This document shows positions 16,104 through 24,692 of a stretch of DNA of 64,000 bases, in pieces (positions within the stretch are counted from its first letter, which is position 1; every line of letters begins with the position of its first letter). The DNA is from Pseudomonas sp. GM79 (GTDB lineage Bacteria; Pseudomonadota; Gammaproteobacteria; Pseudomonadales; Pseudomonadaceae): positions 62,001-126,000 of the forward strand of contig NZ_AKJE01000111.1 in assembly GCF_000282495.1 (NCBI RefSeq), given 5' to 3'. The notes under the pieces are model-generated. The model did not search any database and had not been told where the DNA came from. It saw only the letters and a list, made by a program, of their open reading frames with translations. The position numbers were made by a program, and so were the translations under genes.

Positions 16104-17318
16104 ATGCGTAAGGATTACCTGGCTTTCTTTATCTCGCTGTTCCTGTCCCGGCTGGCTGACCAGATCCTGCTGTTCATCGTCCCGCTGATTGTCTTTCAGA
16201 CCACCAACAGTGTCTCTTTGGCCGGCCTGGCTTTTTTTGCCGAGTCGTTGCCGCGCTTTCTGGCATTTCCCGTATGCGGTGCACTGTGCGACAAGTTTTC
16301 GCCCATTCGCATCCTGCACATCAGCCAGGTCTACCGTGCAGCGGCCTGCGTCGCAGCCGTGGCACTGTATGGCGTGTTTGATGGCATCTACTGGATCGTG
16401 ATTCTGTCCGTGCTGTGCGGCGTGCTGACCACCCAGGGCATCATGGCCCGCGAAGTGGTCATGCCCTACATTTTCAAGCAATACACCTACACCAAGACCC
16501 TCTCCTATTCGCAGATCGCCGATCAGACCGGGCTGGTGCTTGGCCCACTGGTCGCGGCGCTGATGCTGGAAGTCTGGGCGTGGCACTGGGTGGTGCTGGG
16601 GATTGCCGGGCTGTTTCTGCTGGCTGATCTGGCGATGCTGATCTGGCAACGCACCAGCTCGATCACTCTGGAGTCGTTCGAGCAACATCAGGACATCTGG
16701 CTGCAACCGCTGCGCATTGCATTCGGGCATATTCGCGACCTGGCGGAACTGCAGAAGGTGATCAGCCTGGCGGTGGGCGTGAACCTTCTCATCGGTATCA
16801 CCCTGGCCACATCAGCAGCCATGGTGATCGGCCAATACAGCGCCAGCAAAGACTTTTATGCAGGGCTGCAAGCCGCCGGGGCGGTGACCACCATCGTCAT
16901 TCTGTTCTTCCTGGCGCAGGTGACCTTACCTATGAGAGTACTGGGAGTCGTTTCTTATACGATGATTGCCGCCGGCGCTCTGACCACTGCCTTCAGTCCG
17001 AACGCTTGGGGGTATGCCATCGGCTTCCTGCTGATTGTCGGTTTCGACAAGATGTTCAACGTATACATACGCAGCATCCGCCAGCGGGTGATTCCGCCCA
17101 AGGACTTCGGCAAGACCGTGGGCGTCATTACCTTGCTGAACAATCTTTCTCAACCATTGGCCGGATTGCTGATCGCCTTGTTGGCCGCCCCTCTGGGAGC
17201 ACAGAAAGTCATTCTGCTGCTGGCGGTGATCGCTGGCTTGATCGGGGTGGGCGTGGCGCTTTTTGCCAGGGCAAGCAATGCAACTGCTGTCCCAGTGCCC
17301 GATTCAATTGGCAAATAG
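16104..17318 (+). CDS. MFS transporter
   Basis: A 404-residue major facilitator with about twelve membrane segments. The loop between segments 2 and 3 has a degenerate form of the family motif (GALCDKFSPIRIL). The ATG at 16104 is used because GAGGT lies seven bases upstream and the protein then starts directly before helix 1. The architecture resembles single-domain exporters of the EntS kind, but the substrate cannot be inferred. It shares a bidirectional terminator with the glycine-rich gene. Confidence 0.85.
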   Translation: MRKDYLAFFISLFLSRLADQILLFIVPLIVFQTTNSVSLAGLAFFAESLPRFLAFPVCGALCDKFSPIRILHISQVYRAAACVAAVALYGVFDGIYWIVILSVLCGVLTTQGIMAREVVMPYIFKQYTYTKTLSYSQIADQTGLVLGPLVAALMLEVWAWHWVVLGIAGLFLLADLAMLIWQRTSSITLESFEQHQDIWLQPLRIAFGHIRDLAELQKVISLAVGVNLLIGITLATSAAMVIGQYSASKDFYAGLQAAGAVTTIVILFFLAQVTLPMRVLGVVSYTMIAAGALTTAFSPNAWGYAIGFLLIVGFDKMFNVYIRSIRQRVIPPKDFGKTVGVITLLNNLSQPLAGLLIALLAAPLGAQKVILLLAVIAGLIGVGVALFARASNATAVPVPDSIGK

Positions 17319-17329
17319 CAGGCACAAAA

Positions 17330-17358
17330 AAGCCGGGCTCCTGATGGATACCCGGCTT
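17330..17358. terminator. Terminator between the MFS and glycine-rich genes
   Basis: Stem AAGCCGGG/CCCGGCTT (17330-17337, 17351-17358). Six A residues on its left give a T-run on the minus strand, and it directly follows the MFS stop, so it may serve both convergent genes. Confidence 0.82.
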
Positions 17359-17371
17359 GAGAGCCTTTGAC

Positions 17372-17866
17372 TCAATGCGTTCTTTTTGAAATCGAAGTGC
17401 GAGCGTTGCTCAACCCTTTCGTGTTGTGATCGCCAGGCCTGGAGGCCGAAATGGCAGTGGCCTTCGCCACCCCTCGCGTATCCTTGGAGTGGGCAATGCC
17501 CGAAGTGACTGAACCACGGCCGCGATCACCGTTACGATCGCTACCGTAGTGGTTGCCACTGACGCCATGGTCCCGAACGGCTCTGCCTGCGTGATCACTG
17601 CTCAAGCCTGCGCCGTGGCCATTGCTGCTGACGCCGCCAGAATGGCCGGAATTACCGCTGCCACCATGACCGCCGCCATTGCCGCCGCCGTTACCACCAC
17701 CGTTACCGCCGCCATTGCCACCGCCGTTACCACCACCGCCACCACCGCCACCATCCTTCGCGTAGGCGGAACTCATGATGGACAGATCAGCGGGCAATAA
17801 TGGGGCGGCTGCAAGCATCAGCACACATGACATGACAGCTGCAAAACTCTTGTTTTTTAATAACAT
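17372..17866 (-). CDS. Exported glycine-rich repeat protein, function unknown
   Basis: A 164-residue protein with an N-terminal signal peptide (VMSCVLMLAAAPLLPA, likely cleavage near SSAYA) followed by an imperfect GGGN repeat of about 40 residues and then a His/Ser/Gly-rich basic region. No globular domain is visible. The ATG at 17866 lacks a good ribosome site, and an in-frame GTG at 17923 has none either, so the start is unsure. Such proteins are often surface or matrix components, but nothing here fixes the role. The DNA of the repeat is a run of GCC/ACC triplets and could vary in length between strains. Confidence 0.7.
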   Translation of the reverse strand: MLLKNKSFAAVMSCVLMLAAAPLLPADLSIMSSAYAKDGGGGGGGGNGGGNGGGNGGGNGGGNGGGHGGSGNSGHSGGVSSNGHGAGLSSDHAGRAVRDHGVSGNHYGSDRNGDRGRGSVTSGIAHSKDTRGVAKATAISASRPGDHNTKGLSNARTSISKRTH

Positions 17867-18041
17867 GGGGAGGTTCCGTGTGGTTGATATTGCACGGAGT
17901 AATTGACTGTTTCGGTGGCACACAGTTCAAAAGCCGACGACCAGCGGGCAGGCAATGTGCAATTATCGAAAAAATGCACATTGCTTCCCGTGATTTACAG
18001 GTCGTTATGCTGCGAGGACGCGATTGAATTGGTCGGTTTCA

Positions 18042-18509
18042 TCAATCGAATGCGCCATTGAGAACCTCGTAGATGATCCCGGTAGCGATCGCCACCAATA
18101 TCAAGTCAGTGCCAGCCTGGCGCCACTCGTAGCCATCGTAATGCGGAAGCCTGCCGAGCAATCGGCCATCGAGTTTTTTGGCGATTCCCGGCGGTAGCGG
18201 TTTTCCACGGGCGAGGTTTTTTTGAATGCCGGGTGGCAAGGCGGGCCCGGGGCTCCAGTAGTCGCGATAACCACCCACGATGCCAAGGACACTACCGTGG
18301 TTGATGCTCGGGCCGTGACTCCAATCGTCACCCCCTGAACCTTTGCCTTTGTTTCCATGGCTGGCGTTGCCATGGTCCTGGATGTTTTGTGGATTTCCCT
18401 TGCCGCTTCCCTGGCCCTTCCCGTTTCCCGGGTCGGCCAATGCAGTCATTGAACCGGACGCCAAGGCAAGACACGTCATAGCGGCAATCAACGAGCGAGA
18501 TCTAAACAT
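18042..18509 (-). CDS. CigR/RcnB-like exported protein
   Basis: A 155-residue protein. Residues 1-25 are a signal peptide (ALASGSMTALA). A Gly/Lys/His-rich linker follows, then the paired LPPGIQKNLARGKPLPPGIAKK motif and YEWRQAGTDLILVAIATGII, which match the family containing Salmonella CigR and the RcnB-type periplasmic proteins. The last segment is hydrophobic and may anchor the protein. GAGAG lies eight bases before the ATG. It lies upstream of the glycine-rich gene on the same strand, 175 bases apart, and both are exported. The antivirulence role of CigR is known only in Salmonella and should not be assumed here. Confidence 0.8.
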   Translation of the reverse strand: MFRSRSLIAAMTCLALASGSMTALADPGNGKGQGSGKGNPQNIQDHGNASHGNKGKGSGGDDWSHGPSINHGSVLGIVGGYRDYWSPGPALPPGIQKNLARGKPLPPGIAKKLDGRLLGRLPHYDGYEWRQAGTDLILVAIATGIIYEVLNGAFD

Positions 18510-18630
18510 ATCCGTTCTCTCAGAAAGGGGATGGCCCCTGCAATGTATAGACGGTTATGGCTGCGTTAGTTCAGAAACTATGTTCGCTGGAGGTGGGCCA
18601 TCGGCTCAAGTTAAATCACAGACAACAAAA

Positions 18631-18656
18631 AAGGGCCCACCTTTCGGTGAGCCCTT
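18631..18656 (-). terminator. Terminator of tRNA-Val(GAC)
   Basis: Stem AAGGGCCCACC/GGTGAGCCCTT with one mismatch and a UUUC-type loop; read on the minus strand it ends in TTTTTT. It lies 30 bases beyond the tRNA 3' end. Confidence 0.85.
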
Positions 18657-18685
18657 CTAGACCGCCCAGCAGAGCGGATTTTGTT

Positions 18686-18762
18686 TGGTAGGCGCGATTG
18701 GACTCGAACCAACGACCCCCACCATGTCAAGGTGGTGCTCTAACCAACTGAGCTACGTGCCT
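18686..18762 (-). tRNA. tRNA-Val (anticodon GAC)
   Basis: A 77-base cloverleaf including encoded CCA. The anticodon loop is TTGACAT, read GAC, for valine GUC/GUU codons. The T arm (GTTGG-TTCGAGT-CCAAT) and D arm are standard. The acceptor stem AGGCACG/CGCGCCT has an A-C mismatch at pair 5-68. It is a single gene with its own terminator. Confidence 0.96.
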
Positions 18763-18833
18763 GCTGTGAGGCGGCATTCTACGGAATTCCGATGGGGTGT
18801 CAACACCTTTTTTTCACCTAACCCTATGAATAT

Positions 18834-18852
18834 GCAAAATATTTAATTTTGC
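18834..18852. promoter_or_regulatory. Perfect palindrome upstream of the PuuB-like gene
   Basis: GCAAAAT and ATTTTGC flank a 5-base spacer (ATTTA), 93 bases before the oxidase start codon. The position and symmetry suggest a binding site for a dimeric regulator; the protein is unknown. Confidence 0.65.
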
Positions 18853-18945
18853 TGTGGCAAAGAAGATTTTCCGCTGGCTGGCGGTCGTTTTTTAACTCGG
18901 GTAGGATCGTTGCACTCGTAAAATATATTAAACAGAGGCTGCAGG

Positions 18946-20229
18946 ATGGCGAACACTCCCTACCCAGAGTCCTATTACGCCGCATCGGCTAATGCAGCGC
19001 CGCCGCGCCCGGCCTTGCAGGATGATGTAGAGACTGATGTCTGTGTCATCGGCGCCGGTTATACCGGCCTGTCCTCTGCCCTGTTCCTGCTGGAGAACGG
19101 TTTTCGGGTAAAGGTCCTGGAAGCGGCCAAAGTGGGTTTTGGCGCATCGGGGCGCAACGGTGGCCAGATCGTTAACAGCTACAGCCGTGATATCGATGTG
19201 ATCGAGCGCAGTGTCGGTCCCAAGCAAGCTCAGCTGCTGGGGCAAATGGCGTTCGAGGGTGGACGGATCATTCGTGAGCGGGTGGCCAAATACAACATCC
19301 AGTGCGACCTGAAGGACGGCGGCGTGTTCGCCGCCATTACCGCCAAGCAGATGGGCCATCTGGAATCCCAGAAGCGCCTGTGGGAGCGCTTCGGTCATAC
19401 GCAACTTGAGCTATTGGATCAGCGACGCATCCGTGAAGTGGTGGCTTGCGATCAATACGTCGGCGGCATGCTCGATATGAGCGGCGGGCATATTCATCCG
19501 CTCAATCTTGTCTTGGGCGAGGCAGCAGCCGTGGAGTCGCTGGGCGGCACCATTTACGAGCAGTCGCCAGCGGTGCGCATCGAGCGCGGCACCAATCCGG
19601 TGGTGTATACGCCTCAGGGCAAGGTCAGGGCCAAATTCATCATCGTCGCCGGCAACGCTTACATCGGCAATCTGGTGCCGGAGCTGGCGGCGAAGTCGAT
19701 GCCCTGCGGGACTCAAGTGATCGCCACCGAACCCTTGGGCGATGAATTGGCCAAGCGCCTGTTGCCTCAGGACTACTGCGTCGAAGACTGTAACTACCTG
19801 CTTGATTACTACCGTCTGAGCGCTGACAAACGCCTGATTTTCGGCGGCGGCGTGGTCTACGGTGCGCGCGACCCGGCGAACATCGAGGCGATCATTCGAC
19901 CAAAGATGCTCAAGGCCTTCCCGCAGCTCAAGGACGTGAAAATCGATTACGCCTGGACCGGCAATTTCCTGCTGACCCTGTCGCGCCTTCCCCAGGTCGG
20001 ACGGCTGGGCGACAACATCTACTATTCCCAGGGTTGCAGCGGCCACGGCGTGACGTATACGCACCTGGCGGGCAAGGTACTGGCCGAAGCATTGCGCGGT
20101 CAGGCCGAGCGCTTCGACGCCTTTGCCGACCTGCCCCACTACCCGTTTCCCGGCGGACAATTGCTGCGTACACCATTCGCTGCATTGGGCGCCTGGTATT
20201 ACGGATTGCGGGACAAGTTCGGATACTGA
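18946..20229 (+). CDS. puuB: FAD-dependent oxidase, gamma-glutamylputrescine oxidase type
   Basis: A 427-residue flavoprotein of the DAO family. The N-terminal dinucleotide-binding motif GAGYTGLSSALFLLE begins near residue 37, followed by GFGASGRNGGQI, the flavin-contact segment typical of PuuB. The C-terminal GCSGHGVTYTHLAGK closes the FAD site. PuuB oxidises gamma-glutamylputrescine in polyamine breakdown; pseudomonads carry several paralogues (often called PauB), so the exact substrate is uncertain. No other polyamine gene is adjacent. AGAGG lies ahead of the ATG at 18946. A 19-bp palindrome sits upstream. Confidence 0.85.
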   Translation: MANTPYPESYYAASANAAPPRPALQDDVETDVCVIGAGYTGLSSALFLLENGFRVKVLEAAKVGFGASGRNGGQIVNSYSRDIDVIERSVGPKQAQLLGQMAFEGGRIIRERVAKYNIQCDLKDGGVFAAITAKQMGHLESQKRLWERFGHTQLELLDQRRIREVVACDQYVGGMLDMSGGHIHPLNLVLGEAAAVESLGGTIYEQSPAVRIERGTNPVVYTPQGKVRAKFIIVAGNAYIGNLVPELAAKSMPCGTQVIATEPLGDELAKRLLPQDYCVEDCNYLLDYYRLSADKRLIFGGGVVYGARDPANIEAIIRPKMLKAFPQLKDVKIDYAWTGNFLLTLSRLPQVGRLGDNIYYSQGCSGHGVTYTHLAGKVLAEALRGQAERFDAFADLPHYPFPGGQLLRTPFAALGAWYYGLRDKFGY

Positions 20230-20270
20230 CCGATAGAGGTTAAACGGGGCCGCTGAATGCGGCCAGGACA

Positions 20271-20338
20271 CGTAGGAGCCAGGCTTGCCGGCGAAGGCGT
20301 CATCAAGTGCACCTTCGCCACCAAGCCTGGCGCCTACG
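20271..20338. repeat. REP-like inverted repeat, second family
   Basis: CGTAGGAGCCAGGCTTG and CAAGCCTGGCGCCTACG-type arms, with an inner GGCGAAGG/CCTTCGCC, form a 68-base hairpin between the oxidase stop and the receptor stop. The arms differ from the CGCGAGCAAG family found elsewhere in this window. It may act as a transcription barrier between the convergent genes. Confidence 0.8.
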
Positions 20339-20359
20339 AAAAGCGGCCCTGTCGCTGAC

Positions 20360-22783
20360 TCAGAAGTCGACCGTCGCCGAAAGGAGGTAGGTGCGCGGGG
20401 TCGACAACGTCAAGCCAGGCTCGCTGTCATCCGAGGCCCCGGCCGAACTCCAGTAGCGTTTGTCCGCCACGTTCTCGACATTGGCACGCAGGGTGATGTT
20501 CTTTTCGTCGACCTTGAACGCATAGCGTGCACCCACGTCGAAACGCTCCCAGGCGTCGATTTCCTTGTTGTTGGACTGGTCCAGATACTGCGAGCTGGAA
20601 TAGAGGCCGCGACTGGTCAGGGTCAGGCCCTGTACGGTCGGCACGTCCCACTCGGCGCCCAGGTTGACGTTGTATTTCGGCGTGGCCGGTGCCCGGTTGC
20701 CGTCGTAGGTGCCGTTGGTGGTGTTGCTCAACTCGCTGTCGATGTACATGACACCGCCGAGCAGGCGGAAACCTTTAAGCGGTTCACCGAACACACTCAG
20801 CTCCACGCCCGTATTCTCGCGCTTGCCGTTCGGGCCGAAAACCCGCGTCGTGGCGTTGGTCTCATAGGCCGGCTGCTTGATCCGGAACACTGCGGCGGTC
20901 ACGGCGAACGCACCCGCGTCATACTTGGCGCCGACCTCGACCTGGCGACTGATGAACGGCGGGAATATCTCATCCTCGTTCACAGAGGTCGACGGCGCGA
21001 TCTTGCCCTGGCTCAGGCCCTCCATGTAGTTGGCATACAGCGACAGCTTATCGGTTGCCTTGAACAGGATGCCGCCCGATGGCGATACCTTTTCTTCATC
21101 GTAGGCCGTGGCGCCTTTGACATCATCCGTCCAGTCGTCAACCTTTACGCGCTGCCAGCGGGCGCCGAGAGTCAGCAGCAGCCGGTCATCGAAGAAACCC
21201 AGAGTGTCGGACAACGCCACGCCGCTGAAGCGGTTCTCGGTGTAGACCTTCGAATCGAGCCGAGTGGGTCTGACAGGTGTTGGTGTTTCCACGGGGTCGT
21301 AGAGGTTGCTGCGGGCCGCGGCATAACGGGCGCCGCCATTTTCGAAGTCCATGTAGAAATAGCTGGCGGCCAGATTGACTTCATGGCTCACCGGGCCGGT
21401 ATGAAACCAGTTGCGCCCCCCTGCCGTGGCCGTCCGGACATTTTCGTCACGGGTGAAGTCACGCGGCTGAACGCTGAAATCGCCGGCATCATTGGTGACC
21501 GCAACGGCATGCCGGAGGAAGTCATGATTGCTTTTACGCGCGCCCACGCCCCCGTACAGCATGACGGAATCGCTGACATCAAATTCGCCGTTCACCGCCC
21601 CGAACGTGTCGTTGGTACTCGCCTTGCTCCAGGGCTGCGCATAGTTGTCGCGCACATCGTTCGCATTCGGCACCTTGGCATTGGCGCCGACCTGCACGCG
21701 CTCCTGCGGGGCGTCGGTATCACGCTCGGTGCGCCCGATGTCCGTAGAGAGTCGCAGGCGCTCACCGCGAAAATCCAGGCCCAGCACGGCCATCTCGCGA
21801 TCGACACTCTGGTGATCCCATTCGGTGTCGCCGGACTGCTTCACGCCGTTGAAACGAATACCGAATTTGTTGTCCTCACCAAAGCGCCGACCAACATCCA
21901 CGGCACCGCCGACCTGATTGTCGGAAGCGTAGCTACCGGTGAACGAAGTGATGGGCTTGTCGGTCGCGCGCTTGGGCACCACGTTGATCCCGCCACCCAC
22001 ACTGCCCCGCGGCGAGATGCCGTTGATGAGCTGGCTCGGGCCTTTGATGATGTCAACGCGGTCAGCCATCTCCATGTCGATCGTATAGGTCGGCAGGACG
22101 CCGTAGAGACCGTTGTAGGCGACATCACTGTTGAACAGGCTGAACCCGCGAATGGTGAACTGCTCATAACGCCCACCCGCCGGGTTGGTGGCGCGAACCG
22201 AAGGATCACTGGCGATCAGGTCGCCCAAGGTCCGAGCCTGCAGGTTTTTGACCGCCTCACCGGTGTAGGTGGTCATGCTGAACGGCGTTTCCATGAAATC
22301 TTTCGAGCCCAGCAAGCCTTGCGACCCGCGACGCGCGACCTGGCCGCCGGCATACACCTCGCCGTCCGCCCCGCCCGTGGCACCGAGAATCGAGGTGGGG
22401 GCCAGTTGCAGGCTGCTGCCTTCTGGCGCCGGGGTCAGGATGTAGGCCTGTTCGCCCACCGGCTGCAGCTGCAGACCAGAACCCTGCAATAGCCGGGCAA
22501 AGCCCTCCTCGACCGCGAATTCGCCGGAAAGACCTGGGCTGGTGCGACCACCCACCAGTGCCGGGTCTACCGAGAGATTGACGCCAGACAGACCGGCGAA
22601 GCGGGTCAGCGCATCGCTCAGGCTGCCGGCAGGCACCTGATAATTGCGCCGGGCACTGTCTTCGGCCCAACTGGCTGTGATGAATAATGGACTGACACTC
22701 AGGCCCAGCAACAGGCTCAGGTGCAACAACGGACGCAGGCGGGAAGAAGCCGGACGCGGACAGCAAGGTATTACTGCGGGCAT
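20360..22783 (-). CDS. TonB-dependent siderophore receptor with signalling domain
   Basis: An 807-residue outer-membrane receptor for a ferric siderophore. The ATG at 22783 is preferred over the upstream open frame because AAGAGAAC lies before it and the signal peptide (LLHLSLLLGLSVSPLFITASWA) follows. Residues about 50-105 form an STN domain (YQVPAGSLSDALTRFAGLSG), which contacts the FecR-type regulator. The plug starts near residue 150 (SMTTYTGEAVKNLQ) and contains the IRGF segment. The barrel ends in the aromatic SATVDF. Length and layout resemble FpvA/FoxA-type transducers. The siderophore cannot be named; no biosynthesis genes are nearby, so a xenosiderophore is plausible. Confidence 0.94.
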   Translation of the reverse strand: MPAVIPCCPRPASSRLRPLLHLSLLLGLSVSPLFITASWAEDSARRNYQVPAGSLSDALTRFAGLSGVNLSVDPALVGGRTSPGLSGEFAVEEGFARLLQGSGLQLQPVGEQAYILTPAPEGSSLQLAPTSILGATGGADGEVYAGGQVARRGSQGLLGSKDFMETPFSMTTYTGEAVKNLQARTLGDLIASDPSVRATNPAGGRYEQFTIRGFSLFNSDVAYNGLYGVLPTYTIDMEMADRVDIIKGPSQLINGISPRGSVGGGINVVPKRATDKPITSFTGSYASDNQVGGAVDVGRRFGEDNKFGIRFNGVKQSGDTEWDHQSVDREMAVLGLDFRGERLRLSTDIGRTERDTDAPQERVQVGANAKVPNANDVRDNYAQPWSKASTNDTFGAVNGEFDVSDSVMLYGGVGARKSNHDFLRHAVAVTNDAGDFSVQPRDFTRDENVRTATAGGRNWFHTGPVSHEVNLAASYFYMDFENGGARYAAARSNLYDPVETPTPVRPTRLDSKVYTENRFSGVALSDTLGFFDDRLLLTLGARWQRVKVDDWTDDVKGATAYDEEKVSPSGGILFKATDKLSLYANYMEGLSQGKIAPSTSVNEDEIFPPFISRQVEVGAKYDAGAFAVTAAVFRIKQPAYETNATTRVFGPNGKRENTGVELSVFGEPLKGFRLLGGVMYIDSELSNTTNGTYDGNRAPATPKYNVNLGAEWDVPTVQGLTLTSRGLYSSSQYLDQSNNKEIDAWERFDVGARYAFKVDEKNITLRANVENVADKRYWSSAGASDDSEPGLTLSTPRTYLLSATVDF

Positions 22784-22850
22784 TGATAGAGTTCTCTTGA
22801 TTCGTTCACATGCCTTGAATGACAAGCGAGCCGAAAAAAGGGGACAGGCT

Positions 22851-23795
22851 TCACACACTATTTTTGCGCGGCAGCAACGTCACCCAATAACGGGTACGTG
22901 AATGCACCTCCAGCGGCAGACTGGCCGCAAGCAACGCGAGGACGCGATCGGTGTCGTCCAGACGGAAACTGCCGGTGACACGCAACGCTTCAAGCTCCGG
23001 CTCCCAACGCAGCACACCCGGTCGATAAGTGCCGAGTTCGCGCAGGAAATCCCCCAGCGGCTGGTTTTTCGCCATCAGCACGCCCTCGCGCCAACCCGGC
23101 GCAAGCACATCGAATGGGCTGATCGGCCCGACACCGGTTGCTTGAAGGCTGACTTGTTGACCAGTGCGCAAAGCCAACACCGGCCCCTGCAATGGCTGCA
23201 ATTGCACGGCGCCGCTGTACACCGACACGCGGCAACCACGCGCTTGCTGACGAACACAGATTTCGCTTTGGCTGACGATGATCTGTCCAAACTTCGTTTG
23301 GATCGTCAGCGGTGACGCGCTTGGCACCTTCAGCGACAGTTCGCCCTCAATCAGCTTCAAGCGACGGCTCTGCAAATCCACATCGACGGCACTGGCCGTG
23401 TTGAGTTGCAAGGAACTGCCATCAGCGAGTTGCACCTGTTTGCGCTCTCCGGTGGCCGTATGCAGATCGGCTCGCCAGACATCCAGGGGCAATTGCCGGC
23501 TGATCAGCCAAGCCGCTGGCACCAACGCCACCGCACCCAATGCACGCTTGAGCACTACGCGCCGACCCGGCTCGGGGCGATCCAGACTTTTGAGCGCCAA
23601 CGCTGAAGGCAGACTGGCAAACCGCTGACGCAAGGCTTGAGCTTTCTGCCAAGCCTGCTCGTGACTGACGCAACTGTCGCGCCAACGCTGCAGATTCGCT
23701 CGATCCTGCTCACTGGCACTTCCAGATTCCAGCAAGGCGAGCCACTGCGCGGCAGCTCGCACCGCCTGACGGGCATCGGGCACCGGACTGTTCAC
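22851..23795 (-). CDS. FecR-family anti-sigma regulator
   Basis: A 314-residue inner-membrane sensor. The GTG at 23795 overlaps the sigma-factor stop by four bases (GTGA), so translation is coupled; a TTG further up lacks support. The N-terminal cytoplasmic part (RQAVRAAAQWLALLESG) is the DUF4880 region that holds the sigma factor. One membrane segment follows near residues 82-100 (ALGAVALVPAAWLIS), then the periplasmic FecR domain (TATGERKQVQLADGSSLQLN). It would relay the receptor's STN signal to the sigma factor. The receptor gene begins 67 bases downstream. Confidence 0.93.
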   Translation of the reverse strand: MNSPVPDARQAVRAAAQWLALLESGSASEQDRANLQRWRDSCVSHEQAWQKAQALRQRFASLPSALALKSLDRPEPGRRVVLKRALGAVALVPAAWLISRQLPLDVWRADLHTATGERKQVQLADGSSLQLNTASAVDVDLQSRRLKLIEGELSLKVPSASPLTIQTKFGQIIVSQSEICVRQQARGCRVSVYSGAVQLQPLQGPVLALRTGQQVSLQATGVGPISPFDVLAPGWREGVLMAKNQPLGDFLRELGTYRPGVLRWEPELEALRVTGSFRLDDTDRVLALLAASLPLEVHSRTRYWVTLLPRKNSV

Positions 23796-24301
23796 AGTTC
23801 CACCAACAGGCAATGCTCATAGGCTTGCGCCATGTAGCGCTTGATCGTGCGCTCCGATACCTGCAGGCGCTCGGCGATTTGCTGATAGTTCAAGCCTTCC
23901 AGCTGGCTCCAGAGAAACGTCCTACGTACTGCCGCCGGCAATCCATCGAGCAATTCATCCAGGGCTTGCAGGGTTTCGAGCAACAACCAGCGCTGCTCGG
24001 GCGACGGCACACAGTCTTCCGGCAACGCCGCCAGTGCCGTCAGATAAGCCTGCTCGAGGCTTCGACGTTTATAGAAATTACTCAGCAGGCGTTTGCCCAC
24101 GGTAAGCAGATAGGCACGGGGCTCTTGCAGATCGGCAATTCGTTGAGAGCTGGCGAGCAAACGCAGGAACGTATCCTGGCTCAGGTCCGCCGCATCACAG
24201 CCATTGCCCATGCGTCTTCTCAACCAGCCTTCCAGCCAGCCACGGTGATCGCGGTACAGGTCGTGGAAGGTTTGCTCCTTCGGCATCGCTGCATCACTCA
24301 T
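23792..24301 (-). CDS. ECF sigma factor, FecI type
   Basis: A 169-residue extracytoplasmic-function sigma factor. Region 2 (LYRDHRGWLEGWLRRRMG through DLSQDTFLRLL) and region 4 (LEGLNYQQIAERLQVSERT) are both clear. It should direct transcription of the adjacent receptor gene when the cognate siderophore is bound. The start ATG at 24301 has only a weak ribosome site; a second in-frame ATG at 24286 is possible. A Fur box lies 33 bases upstream, which fits iron repression of the whole unit. Confidence 0.94.
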   Translation of the reverse strand: MSDAAMPKEQTFHDLYRDHRGWLEGWLRRRMGNGCDAADLSQDTFLRLLASSQRIADLQEPRAYLLTVGKRLLSNFYKRRSLEQAYLTALAALPEDCVPSPEQRWLLLETLQALDELLDGLPAAVRRTFLWSQLEGLNYQQIAERLQVSERTIKRYMAQAYEHCLLVEL

Positions 24302-24333
24302 CTCAAGAAGCCCTGTGCCAAGGAGTTACCGTA

Positions 24334-24352
24334 AATGAGAGTGATTCTAATT
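24334..24352 (-). promoter_or_regulatory. Fur box upstream of the sigma-factor gene
   Basis: AATGAGAGTGATTCTAATT matches the palindromic Fur pattern AATGAGAATNATTCTCATT at all but two defined positions. It lies 33-51 bases before the sigma-factor start. Confidence 0.82.
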
Positions 24353-24450
24353 AATGTCGGAGCTGTGAACCAAGTCCTTTATGCAATTGGGGCGCAGAAA
24401 GGTTGGGCGGGAAGGACATGAGTGAGGAAAAGCCAAATCGCAGACACAAA

Positions 24451-24477
24451 AAACCCCGGTCTTTCGACCAGGGTTTT
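24451..24477 (-). terminator. Terminator of the Val-Asp tRNA transcript
   Basis: Stem AAACCCCGGTC/GACCAGGGTTT with one mismatch; A-rich sequence on the left gives a T-run on the minus strand, and TTTTT follows on the plus strand, so it may work both ways. Confidence 0.82.
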
Positions 24478-24560
24478 TGCTATCGACTCGAAACAGACAC
24501 TGGCTTTACCAGCGACTTGCTTCGTAGCTCCAAGGCGTTCAGTGGGCCTTGAGGCAGATA

Positions 24561-24637
24561 TGGCGCAGCGGACGGGACTCGAACCCGCGACCCCCGGCGT
24601 GACAGGCCGGTATTCTAACCGACTGAACTACCGCTGC
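24561..24637 (-). tRNA. tRNA-Asp (anticodon GTC)
   Basis: A 77-base cloverleaf with encoded CCA. The acceptor stem GCAGCGG/CCGCTGC is fully paired and the anticodon loop CTGTCAC reads GTC. It lies 55 bases downstream of tRNA-Val(TAC) and is probably cut from the same precursor. Confidence 0.97.
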
Positions 24638-24692
24638 GCGTCGGTGGAGGCTTTTAAAAGCTTCCATCTTGCTTTCGCAAGACTCTCGGAAG

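Noticed and set aside
20285..22492. A 735-codon plus-strand open frame
   Set aside because: It is antisense to the TonB receptor, whose domains are all intact; its start lies within a REP-like repeat.
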